A stretch of DNA of 64,000 nt from Deinococcus psychrotolerans (GTDB taxonomy: Bacteria; Deinococcota; Deinococci; Deinococcales; Deinococcaceae). The stretch covers positions 62,001 to 126,000 of the forward strand of contig NZ_CP034187.1 of the NCBI RefSeq assembly GCF_003860465.1, read 5' to 3'. The first letter of the stretch is position 1, and each line of letters opens with the position of its first letter. The notes beneath the pieces are model-generated. The model did no database searches, had not been told where the DNA came from, and saw only the letters and a list, made by a program, of their open reading frames with translations. Below, one piece after another: positions 28,394 through 38,297 of this stretch. A program made the position numbers and the translations under genes.

Positions 28394-30007
28394 TCAGTTC
28401 AGCGTGGGGTCGAAGTCGCGATCAGCGAGCGCCACCGGGATCTCGGTTGATTCCTGGCGGTAATAAGTGGGTCCGCGCACGTTGGCGTGGTCGACCACCC
28501 GTGGTGCCGGATCTTCCGGCGTGAGTGGAAGTTCGTCCAGATGGTGTTTGAGAATGGATTCCACGCTGCGGTAGCTGTATGCCTGCAGGAACACTGCCCG
28601 GCAGCACGCGGCTTCCAGCCGCTCAGTGCCGTACGCCTGTGCGAGCTTGAACAGCCCCTGACAGGACCGCTGGCTCTGTTCCGGGTGTCGCCCAGCGATC
28701 AGCAGTGCCTCGACGAGCTGAGCTGTACCGGGACCGACCTCGTCTGCACGCGTCCGGAGGCGTTGTGGCGTCCACTCACCGACGCGCTGATGGTGGGGCG
28801 GCATGTGTTCCTTCAAGGTGGTCTGCCGGATACGGGTGCTGGACGCGTCCAGCACCCGGTGGTGCACCGCGATCCGCACGCTGTCCAGGAACACCTCGAC
28901 CAGGTTGGGCGTGAGTCGCAGATCGACCGAAGTCTTCGCGTGCCGGTACGGCACGCTGTAGTGATGTCCCGCCAGTTCGACGTGGTAGTCGAGTCCGACG
29001 GTGGTGCGCTTCCAGCTGGCAATCTCGAAAGGTTGGACTGGCAGAGGACGCAGGGCTGGCTAGTCCAGCTCGGTGAACAGTTCGAAGCGGCTTCCAGGCC
29101 GCTTCTGAAAGGGTTTGAGGTTGAGTTCGTGCAGCAGCGGCCACAGGGCCTCATTGGCGGCGACCACGCTGAAGTAGACCTGGTCCCGCAGTGGGGCCAG
29201 CAGTCGCCGCTCAATGATCTGTACATGGACTTCCACCAAGGCCTTGTCTTTGGGTTTGCGGACCCGGGCGGGAAGAACCGCGACGCCGTAATATTCGGCG
29301 AATTCGGCGTACGCGCGGTTGAGATCCGGTTCGTAGCGGCTGGGGTGGGTCACGCCCGACTTGAGATTGTCGGGCACGATGGTTTCGGGCACACCACCGA
29401 AAAATGCAAGGGCCCGGACGTGTGAGGACAGCCAGTCCTCGCTGCTTTGGGTGCGAGTCACCTCGGCGTAGGTGTAATCGCTGGCCCCGAGTGTGGCGAC
29501 GAACACCTGACCGGGGTGCATCACCCCGGTCTTTGGGTCGGTGATGGCCAGGGTGAGGCCAGCATAGTCGACGAAGAGCGCTTCTCCCGCCCGGTGGACC
29601 TGTCGCATCGACAGACCGACAGTGCCCTTCCAGGCGCGGTAGTGAGCATTGAAAGTGGCGTATTTGAGTCCGTCTGGCTGCCGGCCCCGATATTCTTCCC
29701 AGAGCAGGAATCGAGTCACGCCTTTGCGGCGCAGTTCCCGGTCGATCTGTGGCCAGTCCGGTTCGGCCGCTACGTCCACTGGCGGCACTTCGGCCTGCCG
29801 GAACAGGAGGTGTTCGAGCTGAACGTCATCCATCTCAGGAGGGAGCGGTCAATCCAGTCCAGCGCTCAGGGCGCGCTTGACATAGTTCTGGACGGTAGTG
29901 CGTCCCAGCCTGACACTGCGACCGATGTCTCGGTCGCTGAGGTGGTGATCGAATTTGAGTCGAAGGACATCCCGAATTTTTCGCATAGTCACACGCTTTT
30001 TGGTCAT
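28394..30007 (-). pseudogene. istA: IstA, IS21 transposase with two nonsense codons
   Basis: Reading from ATG 30007 gives the HTH region KIRDVLRLKFDHHLSDRDIG. A TGA at 29849-29851 stands where family members have Trp (GLD-stop-PLPPEMDD), and a TAG at 29060-29062 follows ELFTELD. Between and after these the same frame is open and shows FVDYAGLTL, ETIVPDNLKSGV (DDE core) and the C-terminal beta barrel. Both stops lie in one frame, so the gene needs two suppressions to make a full protein and is probably inactive. Confidence 0.82.
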
Positions 30008-30127
30008 CCTGAAGGATGACCCTGGAGTCTCGTGTGCTGGAAGAGAGGTAGCCCGATTCGCTGAGCGTGGGTGGCCCGATCAGCTCAGCGCAGGTGGCCA
30101 CGTCAACTGAGCGCGGGTGGCCCGAAT

Positions 30128-30724
30128 GGGCGAGCATACGCAACAGGTCTTCCAGTTCGGTCACACTGGGTTTCTGGTAGGTCTGAAGGCCCGCATGGGC
30201 AGGCGCTCACGCCGCTCTGGGCGCTCGTCGGGGATACCGACCACGATCGTCGTGATGGGCAGACAGGTTTCGGGAAGACCCAGTTGCTCGGCAATCTCCT
30301 GCATGGCGTGGAGCGTGCTGCCCATAGAGCAGATGCCGTAGCCCCGCGCTTCGAAACCCAGTGTCACGCTCTGAGAGATGAGCATCGTTTCGTTTGCGGC
30401 CACCTGATACCCCAAAAAATTGTTGAAGTTATCCCGTGCTCCGCGCAGCTTTAGCCACTGCCGCGTGCGGTACCAATCGGCGCAGAAGGTGATGACCAGC
30501 GGTGCCTGAAGGATGAATTCCTGTTCGCCGTGTAACTCGTACAGCTGGCGTTTGCGGACTGGGTCACGGGTCAGCACCATTGAGTAGCTGTTAAGGTTGC
30601 CCGATGAGGACGTCCCGGTGACGGCTTCGTGCAGCACCTCGTCAATAATGGACTGGGGAATTTCATCAGGTTTGAACTGCCGAATGGAACGGTGTCCCAC
30701 AAGCGTCTGTGCCACAGTTTTCAT
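30128..30724 (-). pseudogene. nitroreductase family gene, 5' part, split by IS21
   Basis: The translation from ATG 30724 has the FMN-binding RSIRQFKPDE start, SSSGNLNSYSMVLTRDP and GFEARGYGICSMGS, typical of the NfsA/FRP-like oxygen-insensitive nitroreductases that reduce nitro and quinone substrates with NAD(P)H. After LPMRAF the frame shifts; the other frame continues QTYQKPSVTELEDLLRML to the IS21 boundary. The C-terminus is at 27303-27565. The gene is broken twice. Confidence 0.75.
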
Positions 30725-30933
30725 GCCGGGAGTATAAGCAGGTTCTGGACATGCTTGAGGGCGAATTTCCCTGAGCGGTGTAAAAATTCCGGATCTTGAT
30801 ACTGGTGGCGAATCCAGATGACGGTCTCCCGGAACAACGTCTTTCGTGACTGCACCACCGACGTCTGCCGGTGGAAAAGCGAGATTCCGACTTCGCCACC
30901 AGTATCGATCTTGTCGTTACCCATATAGATCAA
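30721..30933 (-). CDS. small hypothetical protein upstream of nitroreductase
   Basis: A frame of about 67 residues from ATG 30924 (TTG at 30933 is possible) whose stop overlaps the nitroreductase start (ATGA). It begins MGNDKIDTGGEVG and is not recognised. The overlap suggests operon membership, but size and composition give weak support. Confidence 0.3.
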   Translation of the reverse strand: MIYMGNDKIDTGGEVGISLFHRQTSVVQSRKTLFRETVIWIRHQYQDPEFLHRSGKFALKHVQNLLILPA

Positions 30934-30937
30934 CTAA

Positions 30938-30950
30938 TGACCTCAGGTCA
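30938..30950. promoter_or_regulatory. TGACCT-C-AGGTCA palindrome
   Basis: A perfect inverted repeat with one central base lies just before the start of the small gene and the nitroreductase. Its position is that of an operator for a dimeric repressor. A TATAAT sequence at 30993-30998 could be a promoter element of the divergent recombinase gene. No cognate regulator is identified. Confidence 0.35.
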
Positions 30951-31066
30951 ACTCTAAAGTGACATTCATTCAGGAGTAGGTTACATAACCGGTATAATCG
31001 ATACTTTTATGACGCACTCAGGCAAACTGCCGCCGACTTTCACAAGTAACCTGTTAGCCTGAGCAC

Positions 31067-32035
31067 ATGACCTTGGAGATCATGGCTGCACGACTGGATC
31101 TGAGTGGCCGCGCCGAACGTCTGGCCCGTTTGGATCCCGACGCCCTACGCAAAGACGCTTTACGCTGGGCACGGGACACGGATGAAGAGGGTTTGTGGTC
31201 ATTGACCGAGTCTTTCCTGGTAACGCGGGGCAGTCGGGGAGCGCGGGTCAGCCCCCATACCCTGACGAGTTATCGCCAGGGCTTGCGAACCTTTCTGGCC
31301 TGGGCGGTGCCGAGTGGCGTGAGTTTACTGCGGCCCCGACCTAACGACGGCTACTCTTACGTCCGGCATCTGGAAGCCAGCGGGTTAATGCCGGGCAGCG
31401 TCAAGGTCAGGCTGGCCGCCGCGCGAGCGTTGTACGGAGCACTCCGCTGGGCCGGGGCCAGCGACGCCGCGCCGCTGACCGACGTACGGGCCGCGCGTGA
31501 TCCGGTAGCGGCCTGGGAAAAACGCAAGCCATACAGTCAGGCGGACATAAAGAAATTACTGATACAAGCTGATCCACAGCAGACCGTTATCTTGCTGCTG
31601 GGCGCACACTGCGGCCTGAGGGTCTCCGAGATGCTGGCACTGACCCGCACCGACGTGCACTTGGACGGCGAGCGGCCCTACCTCAGTGTGATGGGCAAAC
31701 GGCAAAAACTTCAGGAGGTGCCGCTGAGTCAATCTACTGAGCAGGCGCTACGGCAGTGGCTGGCCATGACCCCACAACTTGGGATACAGGTGCTGACCCT
31801 GAAGACCCGCAAAGGCGTCAGTGATCAACTCCGCAAGCTGTGCGCAGTTTCTAAAGTCCGTTACGATGGGCGGCACGTTCATGGCCTGCGCCACACGGCG
31901 GGGACGGAGATTTACCGCCAGACCCGCGATCTGCTGGAAGTGCGCGACCACCTGCGCCACGCCAGCATGGACACCAGCGCCATCTACGTCAACCACGTCC
32001 GCACCCAGGACAAGGCAATCAACCGTGACTGGTAA
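31067..32035 (+). CDS. tyrosine recombinase (XerC/D or plasmid resolvase type)
   Basis: The 322-residue site-specific recombinase would resolve plasmid multimers or move cassettes. The N-terminal core-binding domain includes SPHTLTSYRQGLRTFL (about 62-77). The catalytic domain has Arg in CGLRVSEMLAL, the HGLRHT box, His in LRHASM and the nucleophile Tyr in TSAIYVNH. All active residues are present. Start: ATG 31067; a second ATG 15 bases on is also possible. It stands next to the partition and origin region, which fits a role in plasmid stability. No attachment site could be identified. Confidence 0.85.
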   Translation: MTLEIMAARLDLSGRAERLARLDPDALRKDALRWARDTDEEGLWSLTESFLVTRGSRGARVSPHTLTSYRQGLRTFLAWAVPSGVSLLRPRPNDGYSYVRHLEASGLMPGSVKVRLAAARALYGALRWAGASDAAPLTDVRAARDPVAAWEKRKPYSQADIKKLLIQADPQQTVILLLGAHCGLRVSEMLALTRTDVHLDGERPYLSVMGKRQKLQEVPLSQSTEQALRQWLAMTPQLGIQVLTLKTRKGVSDQLRKLCAVSKVRYDGRHVHGLRHTAGTEIYRQTRDLLEVRDHLRHASMDTSAIYVNHVRTQDKAINRDW

Positions 32036-32135
32036 CCGCAGACCACTTCAGATGCTGCCAGCACACGCTGAAACAGCGGGCAAGCTGGGCAGGAAGCATC
32101 CAGATCGCCGATGCTGAGAAACCCAGAAATGTAGA

Positions 32136-32483
32136 TCAGCGGCGTGCTCTCAACTCGGCAATGGCATCGATCCACTGCTCACGCGCATCCTGATACGTGG
32201 TCACCAGATACAGCAGTGCGCCGATGGCTTCTTCCTGCGTGACCTCCTCAACGAAGTGATCTTGCAGATCGAGCAGCGCTTGCAAGAACTGCTTGCGGGT
32301 CTGAAGATCCACGCGGGCATGCACCAATTTGGTGGGCCGAACACTCGGCTCGGCTTGCTGCTGTGACGCCAATCGTTGCGGACGCGCTGGCGACTGAATA
32401 CTCTCAGCACTGACCACTTCCGGGGTCAATGCCGCTTTGAGACCGCTGCCGACTTTGCCCAGCTCAGAGAACTTGCCGCTCAC
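32136..32483 (-). CDS. small partition partner of ParA (ParB-like)
   Basis: The 115-residue protein is encoded directly after parA with a four-base overlap. The first 55 residues are polar and Pro/Gln/Ser-rich; the rest is helical (THARVDLQTRKQFLQALLDL and QEEAIGALLYLVTTYQ). Such short ParA-linked proteins on plasmids are usually DNA-binding centromere factors. There is no recognisable ParB nuclease-like motif, so the function is inferred from position. Confidence 0.6.
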   Translation of the reverse strand: MSGKFSELGKVGSGLKAALTPEVVSAESIQSPARPQRLASQQQAEPSVRPTKLVHARVDLQTRKQFLQALLDLQDHFVEEVTQEEAIGALLYLVTTYQDAREQWIDAIAELRARR

Positions 32484-33073
32484 GCCAGCCCCCGGAAGAC
32501 TTCCTCGCAGTCCTGCCAGCAGCTCTTGGCCAGGCGGTTTCCTCTGACGTCACGTACCAGTACCCCCTGTTCCGTTGCGTCCCTGAACGCTTCTGAGTAG
32601 CGCACTGTGGCCTGAATCGGTGCAGGACCAACGTCTGCCAGGGCGGTACGGGCATCTTCGAGTTTGCGGCCTGGCCGGGTCATCGTGAGCACGACTCTGG
32701 CCTTCCCGAGTGCTGGATCCACGTCTCTCAGAACATCCAGGGTCTGGATCAGCGTGGTCATCGTCATGAACTCGGCCGCCACCGGGATCACCACGACGTC
32801 GCTGCTCTTGTACAGATCTCGCATGGACGCCTGATCCATGCCGCCGCGTGAGTCAATGACCACATGCTCATGCCTCGGCGCTTCCCTGGCCAGCTCCATG
32901 ACTCCGGCCACGGTAAAGGGCATCTTTCCACTCCGGCTCCAGGTCGTGGCGTTGCGGGTTTCATCCTCATCCACCAGAAGGGTCTTTCCCTGTCTGGCAA
33001 GCATTGCGGCCAGATGAACAGCCAACGTTGTTTTTCCAACACCACCTTTACGACTCAACACGCCAATGATCAT
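32480..33073 (-). CDS. parA: ParA-type partition ATPase
   Basis: 197 residues with the deviant Walker A motif KGGVGKTT at residues 9-16, LLVDEDETRNA and VVIDSRGGMD (Walker B region). The protein lacks an N-terminal HTH, as in type Ib ParA proteins. It would segregate the plasmid together with the overlapping partner gene. It is divergent from the replication gene, with the iteron region between. Confidence 0.88.
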   Translation of the reverse strand: MIIGVLSRKGGVGKTTLAVHLAAMLARQGKTLLVDEDETRNATTWSRSGKMPFTVAGVMELAREAPRHEHVVIDSRGGMDQASMRDLYKSSDVVVIPVAAEFMTMTTLIQTLDVLRDVDPALGKARVVLTMTRPGRKLEDARTALADVGPAPIQATVRYSEAFRDATEQGVLVRDVRGNRLAKSCWQDCEEVFRGLA

Positions 33074-33238
33074 GTTGCAATCTTGACATAAATTGAGCTG
33101 AACAGTTGAAGATAAAATTTACTTGAGGAGTGACAAATCAACAAACGAACAAAGTTACAACTTAGACTGAGTATAAAAGTGGAAATGATGTCACAGCGCC
33201 AGGAGAGGTGATCGCATATATATTCTTTACTCTTCATG

Positions 33239-33490
33239 CCTCACTTCGTCCAACCAAATCCCTCACTTCGTCCAACTTTATGCCTCACTTCGTCCAACTT
33301 TGGAGACCAACTTCCCTCACTTCGTCCAAGTTTTGGAGTGGATCTAACAGGATTTTGGCTAGATTTGGGGCAGTTGTCCACAGGTTCGTGGCTTGAACCG
33401 GAGTAGAAGTTGGACGAAGTGAGGGAAGTTTTTGGACGAAGTGAGGGATACCCTTGGACGAAGTGAGGGATACCCTTGGACGAAGTGAGG
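33239..33490. repeat. oriV: plasmid origin: eight iterons in two opposed sets with DnaA box
   Basis: The 15-base sequence CCTCACTTCGTCCAA occurs at 33239, 33261, 33283 and 33315. Its complement TTGGACGAAGTGAGG occurs at 33410, 33432, 33454 and 33476. Most spacings are exactly 22 bases, two helical turns. Between the sets lies TTGTCCACA (33374-33382), a near-consensus DnaA box. The initiator gene follows at 33597. This is the classical layout of an iteron-controlled origin, here with an inverted second set. Confidence 0.93.
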
Positions 33491-33546
33491 CATATTCACC
33501 TTGGATCTCCCAAAAACACAGCGCATATACCACGCATACTTCTCCC

Positions 33547-33594
33547 TTGATTGATCAATCAATATCTTTAGTAGTACTTGATATGATCAATCAA
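33547..33594. promoter_or_regulatory. paired TTGAT-N-ATCAA palindromes before rep gene
   Basis: TTGATTGATCAATCAA (33547-33562) is a perfect 16-base palindrome. TTGATATGATCAATCAA (33578-33594) is a related near-palindrome ending two bases before the rep start codon. Their position suggests an operator for autoregulation of the initiator. Confidence 0.55.
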
Positions 33595-33596
33595 GC

Positions 33597-34910
33597 ATGC
33601 TGGATCCTCCACGAACCAACACTGAACCGATACGGGTCAATGAACTGGACCTAACCCGCGCTGGAATCATAAGTGTGCAAAAAGTGATGCCGAGCGAGAG
33701 CGCCTCCTGGCAAACGGAGTATGTGATCGGCGACGTACAACACCAGGTGCAGGGTCACGCGGTCTATGGCCGACCCTACGGCAGTGACGCCGATGTACTG
33801 CTGGCCATCCAGACCCTGTTTTTTATGGCGGGCTGCCCAGAGGACAACTCGATCAGCTTCACGCCCAGTGCAGTCTTGAAACTCATGATCAATGCGCCCT
33901 CTGGCCGGGAGTACACCCGCATCCGTGAAGCCCTGCTCAGACTGTCTGGCGTGAAATGGAAGTTGACCCGCACCCGCTGGGACGCCAAGAAAAACAAACT
34001 CATCGGGAAAACCAACGTCAGTGGCTTGCTTTCAAGTCTGGAATTGGTGGACGATGTCTCCGGCAGCGACAAAGCTTTCGGAGAGCGAACCCTCAACGAG
34101 CAGGCCGTGATTCAGCTCACCTTCACACCAGACTTCGCCGCCACCATTCGCGATGGGCTCTTTCAGATTCTGGACGGTGAACTGCTCTCACGCCTCGGTC
34201 AACCCAGTGCCAGAAGCCTCTACCGGGTACTGCAAGCCCACCGGATCCAGACTGATGACACTCTCAGCCACGAATTGAGCGTCTCGGCCAACGATTGGCT
34301 GCGCGCCTGCGGGATGGAGTCAGACCGCTTCGACAACGCCAAGCGAACTCTTGATGCAGCCCAGACCCGGCTACTCGACGAGGGGTACTTGAAAAACGCC
34401 AGCTTCACGGGCCGGGGCAAGGCTGGAACGTTTCAGTACACTTTTGCCTCTGCCCCCGAACCTAAACTGGTGGATCTGCTTCTGGCCAGGGGCGTGACCC
34501 GGCCTGTGGCCGAGACGCTCTCAGCGGACCATCCTGACCGGGTGCAGCCAGCTATACGGTCCGTGGATGAACGCCTCACCAGTGGCTGGAAGCCCCGCTC
34601 TTTACCTGCCTCACTGGTAGACGCCGTACGGAACCCAGCGAAGTGGGGCTACGCTGTAGCTCCTGAGAAGGTCAGGAAGGGGCCTGCCAAGACGCGCCCT
34701 GACTCTGACCCACTTCCTGAGCCGCCAGACCCCAGAGAGGTCATTTTGAGCAGTTTAAAGCTCAAACTTAAACGCGCTCCCTCACCGATGGCCCAAGAAG
34801 CCCTCGCGGATCTCAGTCCTGCGGGACTCGGCCTCCTGAGATCGGCGCTGATGAAACCTACGCCGGAGTATCTCGCCCTGGCCGAGCAGGTGTTGGGATC
34901 ACCACTTTAA
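33597..34910 (+). CDS. repA: plasmid replication initiator protein A
   Basis: The 437-residue protein matches Deinococcus-Thermus replication initiators in its opening NELDLTRAGIISVQK and the GRPYGSDADVLLAIQTLFF and GREYTRIREALLRL motifs. Two winged-helix-like regions are predicted (about residues 75-200 and 200-290). Residues 350 to the end are Pro/Lys-rich. It would bind the iterons upstream and open the origin. The ATG at 33597 lies immediately after the second palindrome; no clear Shine-Dalgarno is seen, so a start slightly downstream is possible. Confidence 0.82.
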   Translation: MLDPPRTNTEPIRVNELDLTRAGIISVQKVMPSESASWQTEYVIGDVQHQVQGHAVYGRPYGSDADVLLAIQTLFFMAGCPEDNSISFTPSAVLKLMINAPSGREYTRIREALLRLSGVKWKLTRTRWDAKKNKLIGKTNVSGLLSSLELVDDVSGSDKAFGERTLNEQAVIQLTFTPDFAATIRDGLFQILDGELLSRLGQPSARSLYRVLQAHRIQTDDTLSHELSVSANDWLRACGMESDRFDNAKRTLDAAQTRLLDEGYLKNASFTGRGKAGTFQYTFASAPEPKLVDLLLARGVTRPVAETLSADHPDRVQPAIRSVDERLTSGWKPRSLPASLVDAVRNPAKWGYAVAPEKVRKGPAKTRPDSDPLPEPPDPREVILSSLKLKLKRAPSPMAQEALADLSPAGLGLLRSALMKPTPEYLALAEQVLGSPL

Positions 34911-35696
34911 GCAAAAAACTGAAATGTGAAACTTCCAGAGAAGACCAATGGTTCACTCCGACCAGTCGCTAGGCTCACCACAGCGCCGAAGAGCGTTCGT
35001 ACCAGGACGCAATCACAGCCGTAGATTCAAGTTTCAGGTGATCAACTCAATCAATTCGGGCTAGTAAACGACCACTCAACCCATCCGGAAACATGGTTTG
35101 GTGCCCAGCCTGATCTACCGCTGGCACAAAAAGATTGAGATGCGTGAAGAAGACCTTTTCACTGACGGCGTGGCCACAGATCGCAAAGCCAAACTGCGCC
35201 TCGTTACTGCGGCTCGCTCGCCCTGGAAAACACCATCTTGAAAAATCGCTGGCGACGTACCGCTTGAATAAGGACATCAAATGATTTTGGATGCGCGACA
35301 TGCGCATCCCACAGTATCGGTGCGCCGCCTGTGTAAATTGCATACGGCCAGTCGGTCGTGGTAACCCCGACAACACAACTACCGAGTCGTCAACCAGGAT
35401 CAACGACTCGCTGCCGACATTGAGATCGTGCTGCTGAATTGGAACAACAATGCTCCAAGAAATCCTTCCCAAGACGTTCACTCACCTGACGAGGGTGGAG
35501 CACATTGCACACAGCAGTCGATCATGGGCCACCACTCCTACCGATTCTTTCTTCATCTGCACTCCCGGTGCACACCACAGTCAAAGACAGTAAAATCTAT
35601 TTTCAACAAAGAATATCAAGACGCCTGGTGTTGCTGCGCCCGCCAATTCGTCCGGTTCACTACCGTCGCATTAGGGGCCGTGATATTCGCTTCGTC
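34911..35696. other. degraded DNA with a possible IS3-family remnant
   Basis: No intact gene. On the plus strand at about 35100-35460, short stretches read like an IS3-family OrfA end and OrfB start (PSLIYRWHKKIEMREEDLF, then RHAHPTVSVRRLCKLHTAS and YRVVNQDQRLAADIEI) in changing frames. The resemblance is weak. The rest shows nothing recognisable. Confidence 0.35.
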
Positions 35697-36125
35697 CTAG
35701 ATCAAACGCAGGAGTCTCATCACTGCTTCCGGCGCATACCCGCGTCCCCCTGCACTCTCCGCCGCACGCCGGTCGCCATCAGTGAACCGGGCGTGAGCTT
35801 CAGTGCGGAAGTCGGCCCCTCCTGAGCGGCCAATCAAAGTCACTCGTTCCCCGCCTAACCCTGCCGGAAGGTGACGGCCTGCTCGCAGTTGTTCATTTTC
35901 GCCCACACCACGTTTGTGGTGCCCAGTTGGTGCGGTGTCACTGTCGCCTTTTTCCTCGCGACCTCCAATCCTTGCGCGACGTCCATTTCGGTCGCCTGCT
36001 CAATCTCAATGATGCCGTTTACACATGCTGGTTCGTTCTGCATACGCTCCCCAGGTTCGCCCGTCGCTCGGACGATGAGGGCCTCTAAATGTTTTGCGTG
36101 ATCACCCTCTAGGTCCTGCCAAAAT
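35697..36125 (-). pseudogene. degenerate unidentified gene fragment
   Basis: A minus-strand frame opens after a stop at about 36127 and reads FWQDLEGDHAKHLEAL then MQNEPACVNGIIEIEQATEM to a stop at 35855. The next frame continues GLGGERVTLIGRSGGADF to 35697. Protein-like composition in both parts suggests one gene of over 140 codons with a frameshift and no start. Not recognised. Confidence 0.35.
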
Positions 36126-37256
36126 TAGTCGCCAGTGCGTCACAAGCAAATAAGTCGAAACGCTTGGTCTTGTGGTGTCTCGACTGCACAGGTGAGTGAC
36201 CGGAAGCCCGGTCGGTTCGGGCGGTGAGCTTTCCCTGATGCGTCTGCTGATATGCCGTCACCGGATCAGACCCACGCTCTCTCAGGTCAACTTCCTGTTG
36301 GACGCCGCGCTCCGGGTTTCTCTCAGTCGCCATCAGAAACTGGGCATGGACAAAGATGGAGCGGCTCGGTCATCCTGATACATTTTTCGTTGTCCTCTCT
36401 GAGACTTCCAAAAGTCATCTCGTATTCCATTTTTTCCTCGTGCTCATCCCAGTCTCAGGTGTTTGCACTCTCCATGTACTGCCGGATGTGGTGTGTTGAT
36501 GAAGTTCACCTTCAACTCAAGCAGATCGCATGCCTACGCCACCGACAGCCGCGCAGACGGATTGCAGTTTCCCCAGATGATCTTGCTGCTGAGTCCAGAC
36601 CAGTTCTTGCAGTCGCCGCCCACCCTTGGCCAGCCGCGGCCGGCCGAGTCAGTTAACTGTTTGCTGTTCATTCAAAGTGCGCTTCAAAAATTTCACGCGA
36701 CTCCGCAGTCCGCGCCGCTCTTTGGGCAGTGAGGATCTGTTGCTGTGTTCAGGTTGGGAGTGAGTGCAGGTCTACGCTGGCGCGCTTCCGCTCCAAACAA
36801 AAAAGGCAAGACGCTTTGACTTCTGGTTACCGCAACGATCCGCTCAGCGGGCGCACCTTCTTAAACTGCATCCGCCGCAACGGTCTCAGTGCTGGCCATG
36901 CGCTCCTGTCTTCCGCCTGGCATTTCGGGTGGTGAAGTTTGTTCTTATTTTTCAGATCAGCACGGCGAGGAAATCGGCCTGCCTTCCCCGCCTTCTGTCT
37001 TCCCGCATGGCCTTACTTCAAGTGTCGATTGTCAACTGCCGTTCCTCATCGTCTTGCTGAGCCTGTTGCGCCGCCGCCCCCTTTCTCATCAAGGATCAAT
37101 TCGGGTGACTGTTCAAGCGGCCGTGGTCCTTCGCCGTCCACCTCAAGTGACTGTGTTTGTCTGAAGTGTTTTGCGGTTGGTCAAGCCCTTGCGGTCTGGT
37201 CATACCGCTTTGCTTGAACGACCACATTCAGCTGAGTTCTGTGCCCCGTGCCGGCG
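36126..37256. other. no gene seen
   Basis: About 1.1 kb with only short frames of biased composition on both strands. I see no ribosome site followed by plausible protein, no strong inverted repeats and no RNA gene. Confidence 0.4.
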
Positions 37257-37721
37257 TCAGTGATGATCATGCCCCGCCCGGCTATTTGGGCGGTGAGATT
37301 CTCTTGGCAGTTGTGTTCTCAGCGCTACACAAAAAAGGTGGAGATGACCAGTCAGGTAAGTCCCCGCTCCGGCCTGCGAAGTCCAGCGACGCCAGGCGGC
37401 CTCTGCAAGTTTCCGCATTCGGGCGGCCCATTGCGTTGGTAAACCCTGCACCGCTTTCTCGACGCCGGCCACCCGCGCCGGGCAAACATCCACATCCGCA
37501 TTTCACTACCAACGTCGCCCTTCAGTCCACGGCACACGCCCCTGGGGAACCATAACCTGCCAGTCTTCGCGCAGTCCAAGAGACACTTGGCGTGCGGCGT
37601 TGCCCGTCCCATTCCAGGTTGCCACCTCCACGTCCGGGCTGCCCGGCCTCAGCAGTTTTAGATGCCTGCCGTCCACGCTCATCCCCAGCGTGAAGTTCTC
37701 TTGGTCTCCCGGTATGCGCAA
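37257..37721 (-). pseudogene. degenerate unidentified gene fragment
   Basis: The frame from TTG 37721 reads MRIPGDQENFTLGMSV and NLEVATW-like beta sequence to TEGRRW at 37506. Coding-like sequence continues in another frame to about 37257 (AARMRKLAEAAWRRWTS). Composition suggests a real gene lost by frameshift, but the product is unknown. Confidence 0.3.
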
Positions 37722-37968
37722 CCGACCAGGAAGGCGTCATTGCAATGCGTGGCCAGCTTCACTTGAGTCACCATGCCGCTCTGCTTTCCTGCTTCCCCGC
37801 AGCAGTTAAGCGCTCTTCGAAGCGGTGCAGCAGCACGTGCACCAAAAGGCAGGCCCGTCTGTTCTCACAATTCACCTTACAGACTCAGGCGGAAGGAGGG
37901 GATGGGCGGCCGGTAGAAGGATCAGGGTACGGGGAGAAGATGTCTCTTGGAGAGGTGCACTTATGTGG

Positions 37969-38110
37969 TCGGTAATGCACAATCTGCGGGTAAACTCTGG
38001 CCATTTCCGTTTTTCGGTAACGCACGAACTGTCACCTGCTCCGTTTTGTCCTTTTCGGTAACGCACCAACTGTCACTTTGCCTTTTTCTCGGTAACGCAC
38101 AAACTGTCAC
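37969..38110. repeat. second iteron-like array
   Basis: The 22-base sequence TCGGTAACGCACNAACTGTCAC occurs at 38014, 38055 and 38089 with a single variable base. A decayed fourth copy TCGGTAATGCAC lies at 37969. T-rich tracts separate the copies. The array lies next to a gene resembling replication-relaxation proteins and is unrelated in sequence to the origin at 33.2 kb. It could be a second replication origin or a partition/regulatory site. Confidence 0.8.
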
Positions 38111-38297
38111 CGCTTTTTCGCTCATCAAATTGCTATAGAGAGGATCGTCTCTCTGTCTTTCTGGCATGTTGTCTCGTTTAAGGAACTCTTTTTTCGCGTG
38201 TTCGGGTCATGGGATTGATCAAACTTCGGATCCTAAAATGCAGATGTTTTCCGACGGATGGTGTGCTGCTTTCAGCGCTGATGTTCTGTCATATCGT

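Larger units (their letters stand above)
27566..30127 (-). mobile_element. IS21-family element
   Basis: The istA and istB genes are flanked by the left end TCGGGCCACTCGCGCTCA (27568) and right end TGAGCGCGGGTGGCCCGA (30108-30125), which are inverted with one mismatch. The motif CTGAGCGNGGGTGGCCCGA recurs at the right end, as the multiple terminal repeats of IS21 elements do. It interrupts a nitroreductase gene. Confidence 0.83.

Noticed and set aside
28394..30007. TGA recoded as Trp
   Set aside because: A TAG also interrupts the same frame, and intact genes in the window end normally with TGA, so recoding is not supported.
33239..33490. CRISPR array
   Set aside because: The repeats are 15 bases at 22-base spacing with opposed orientation and no unique spacers of normal length; they are iterons next to a rep gene.
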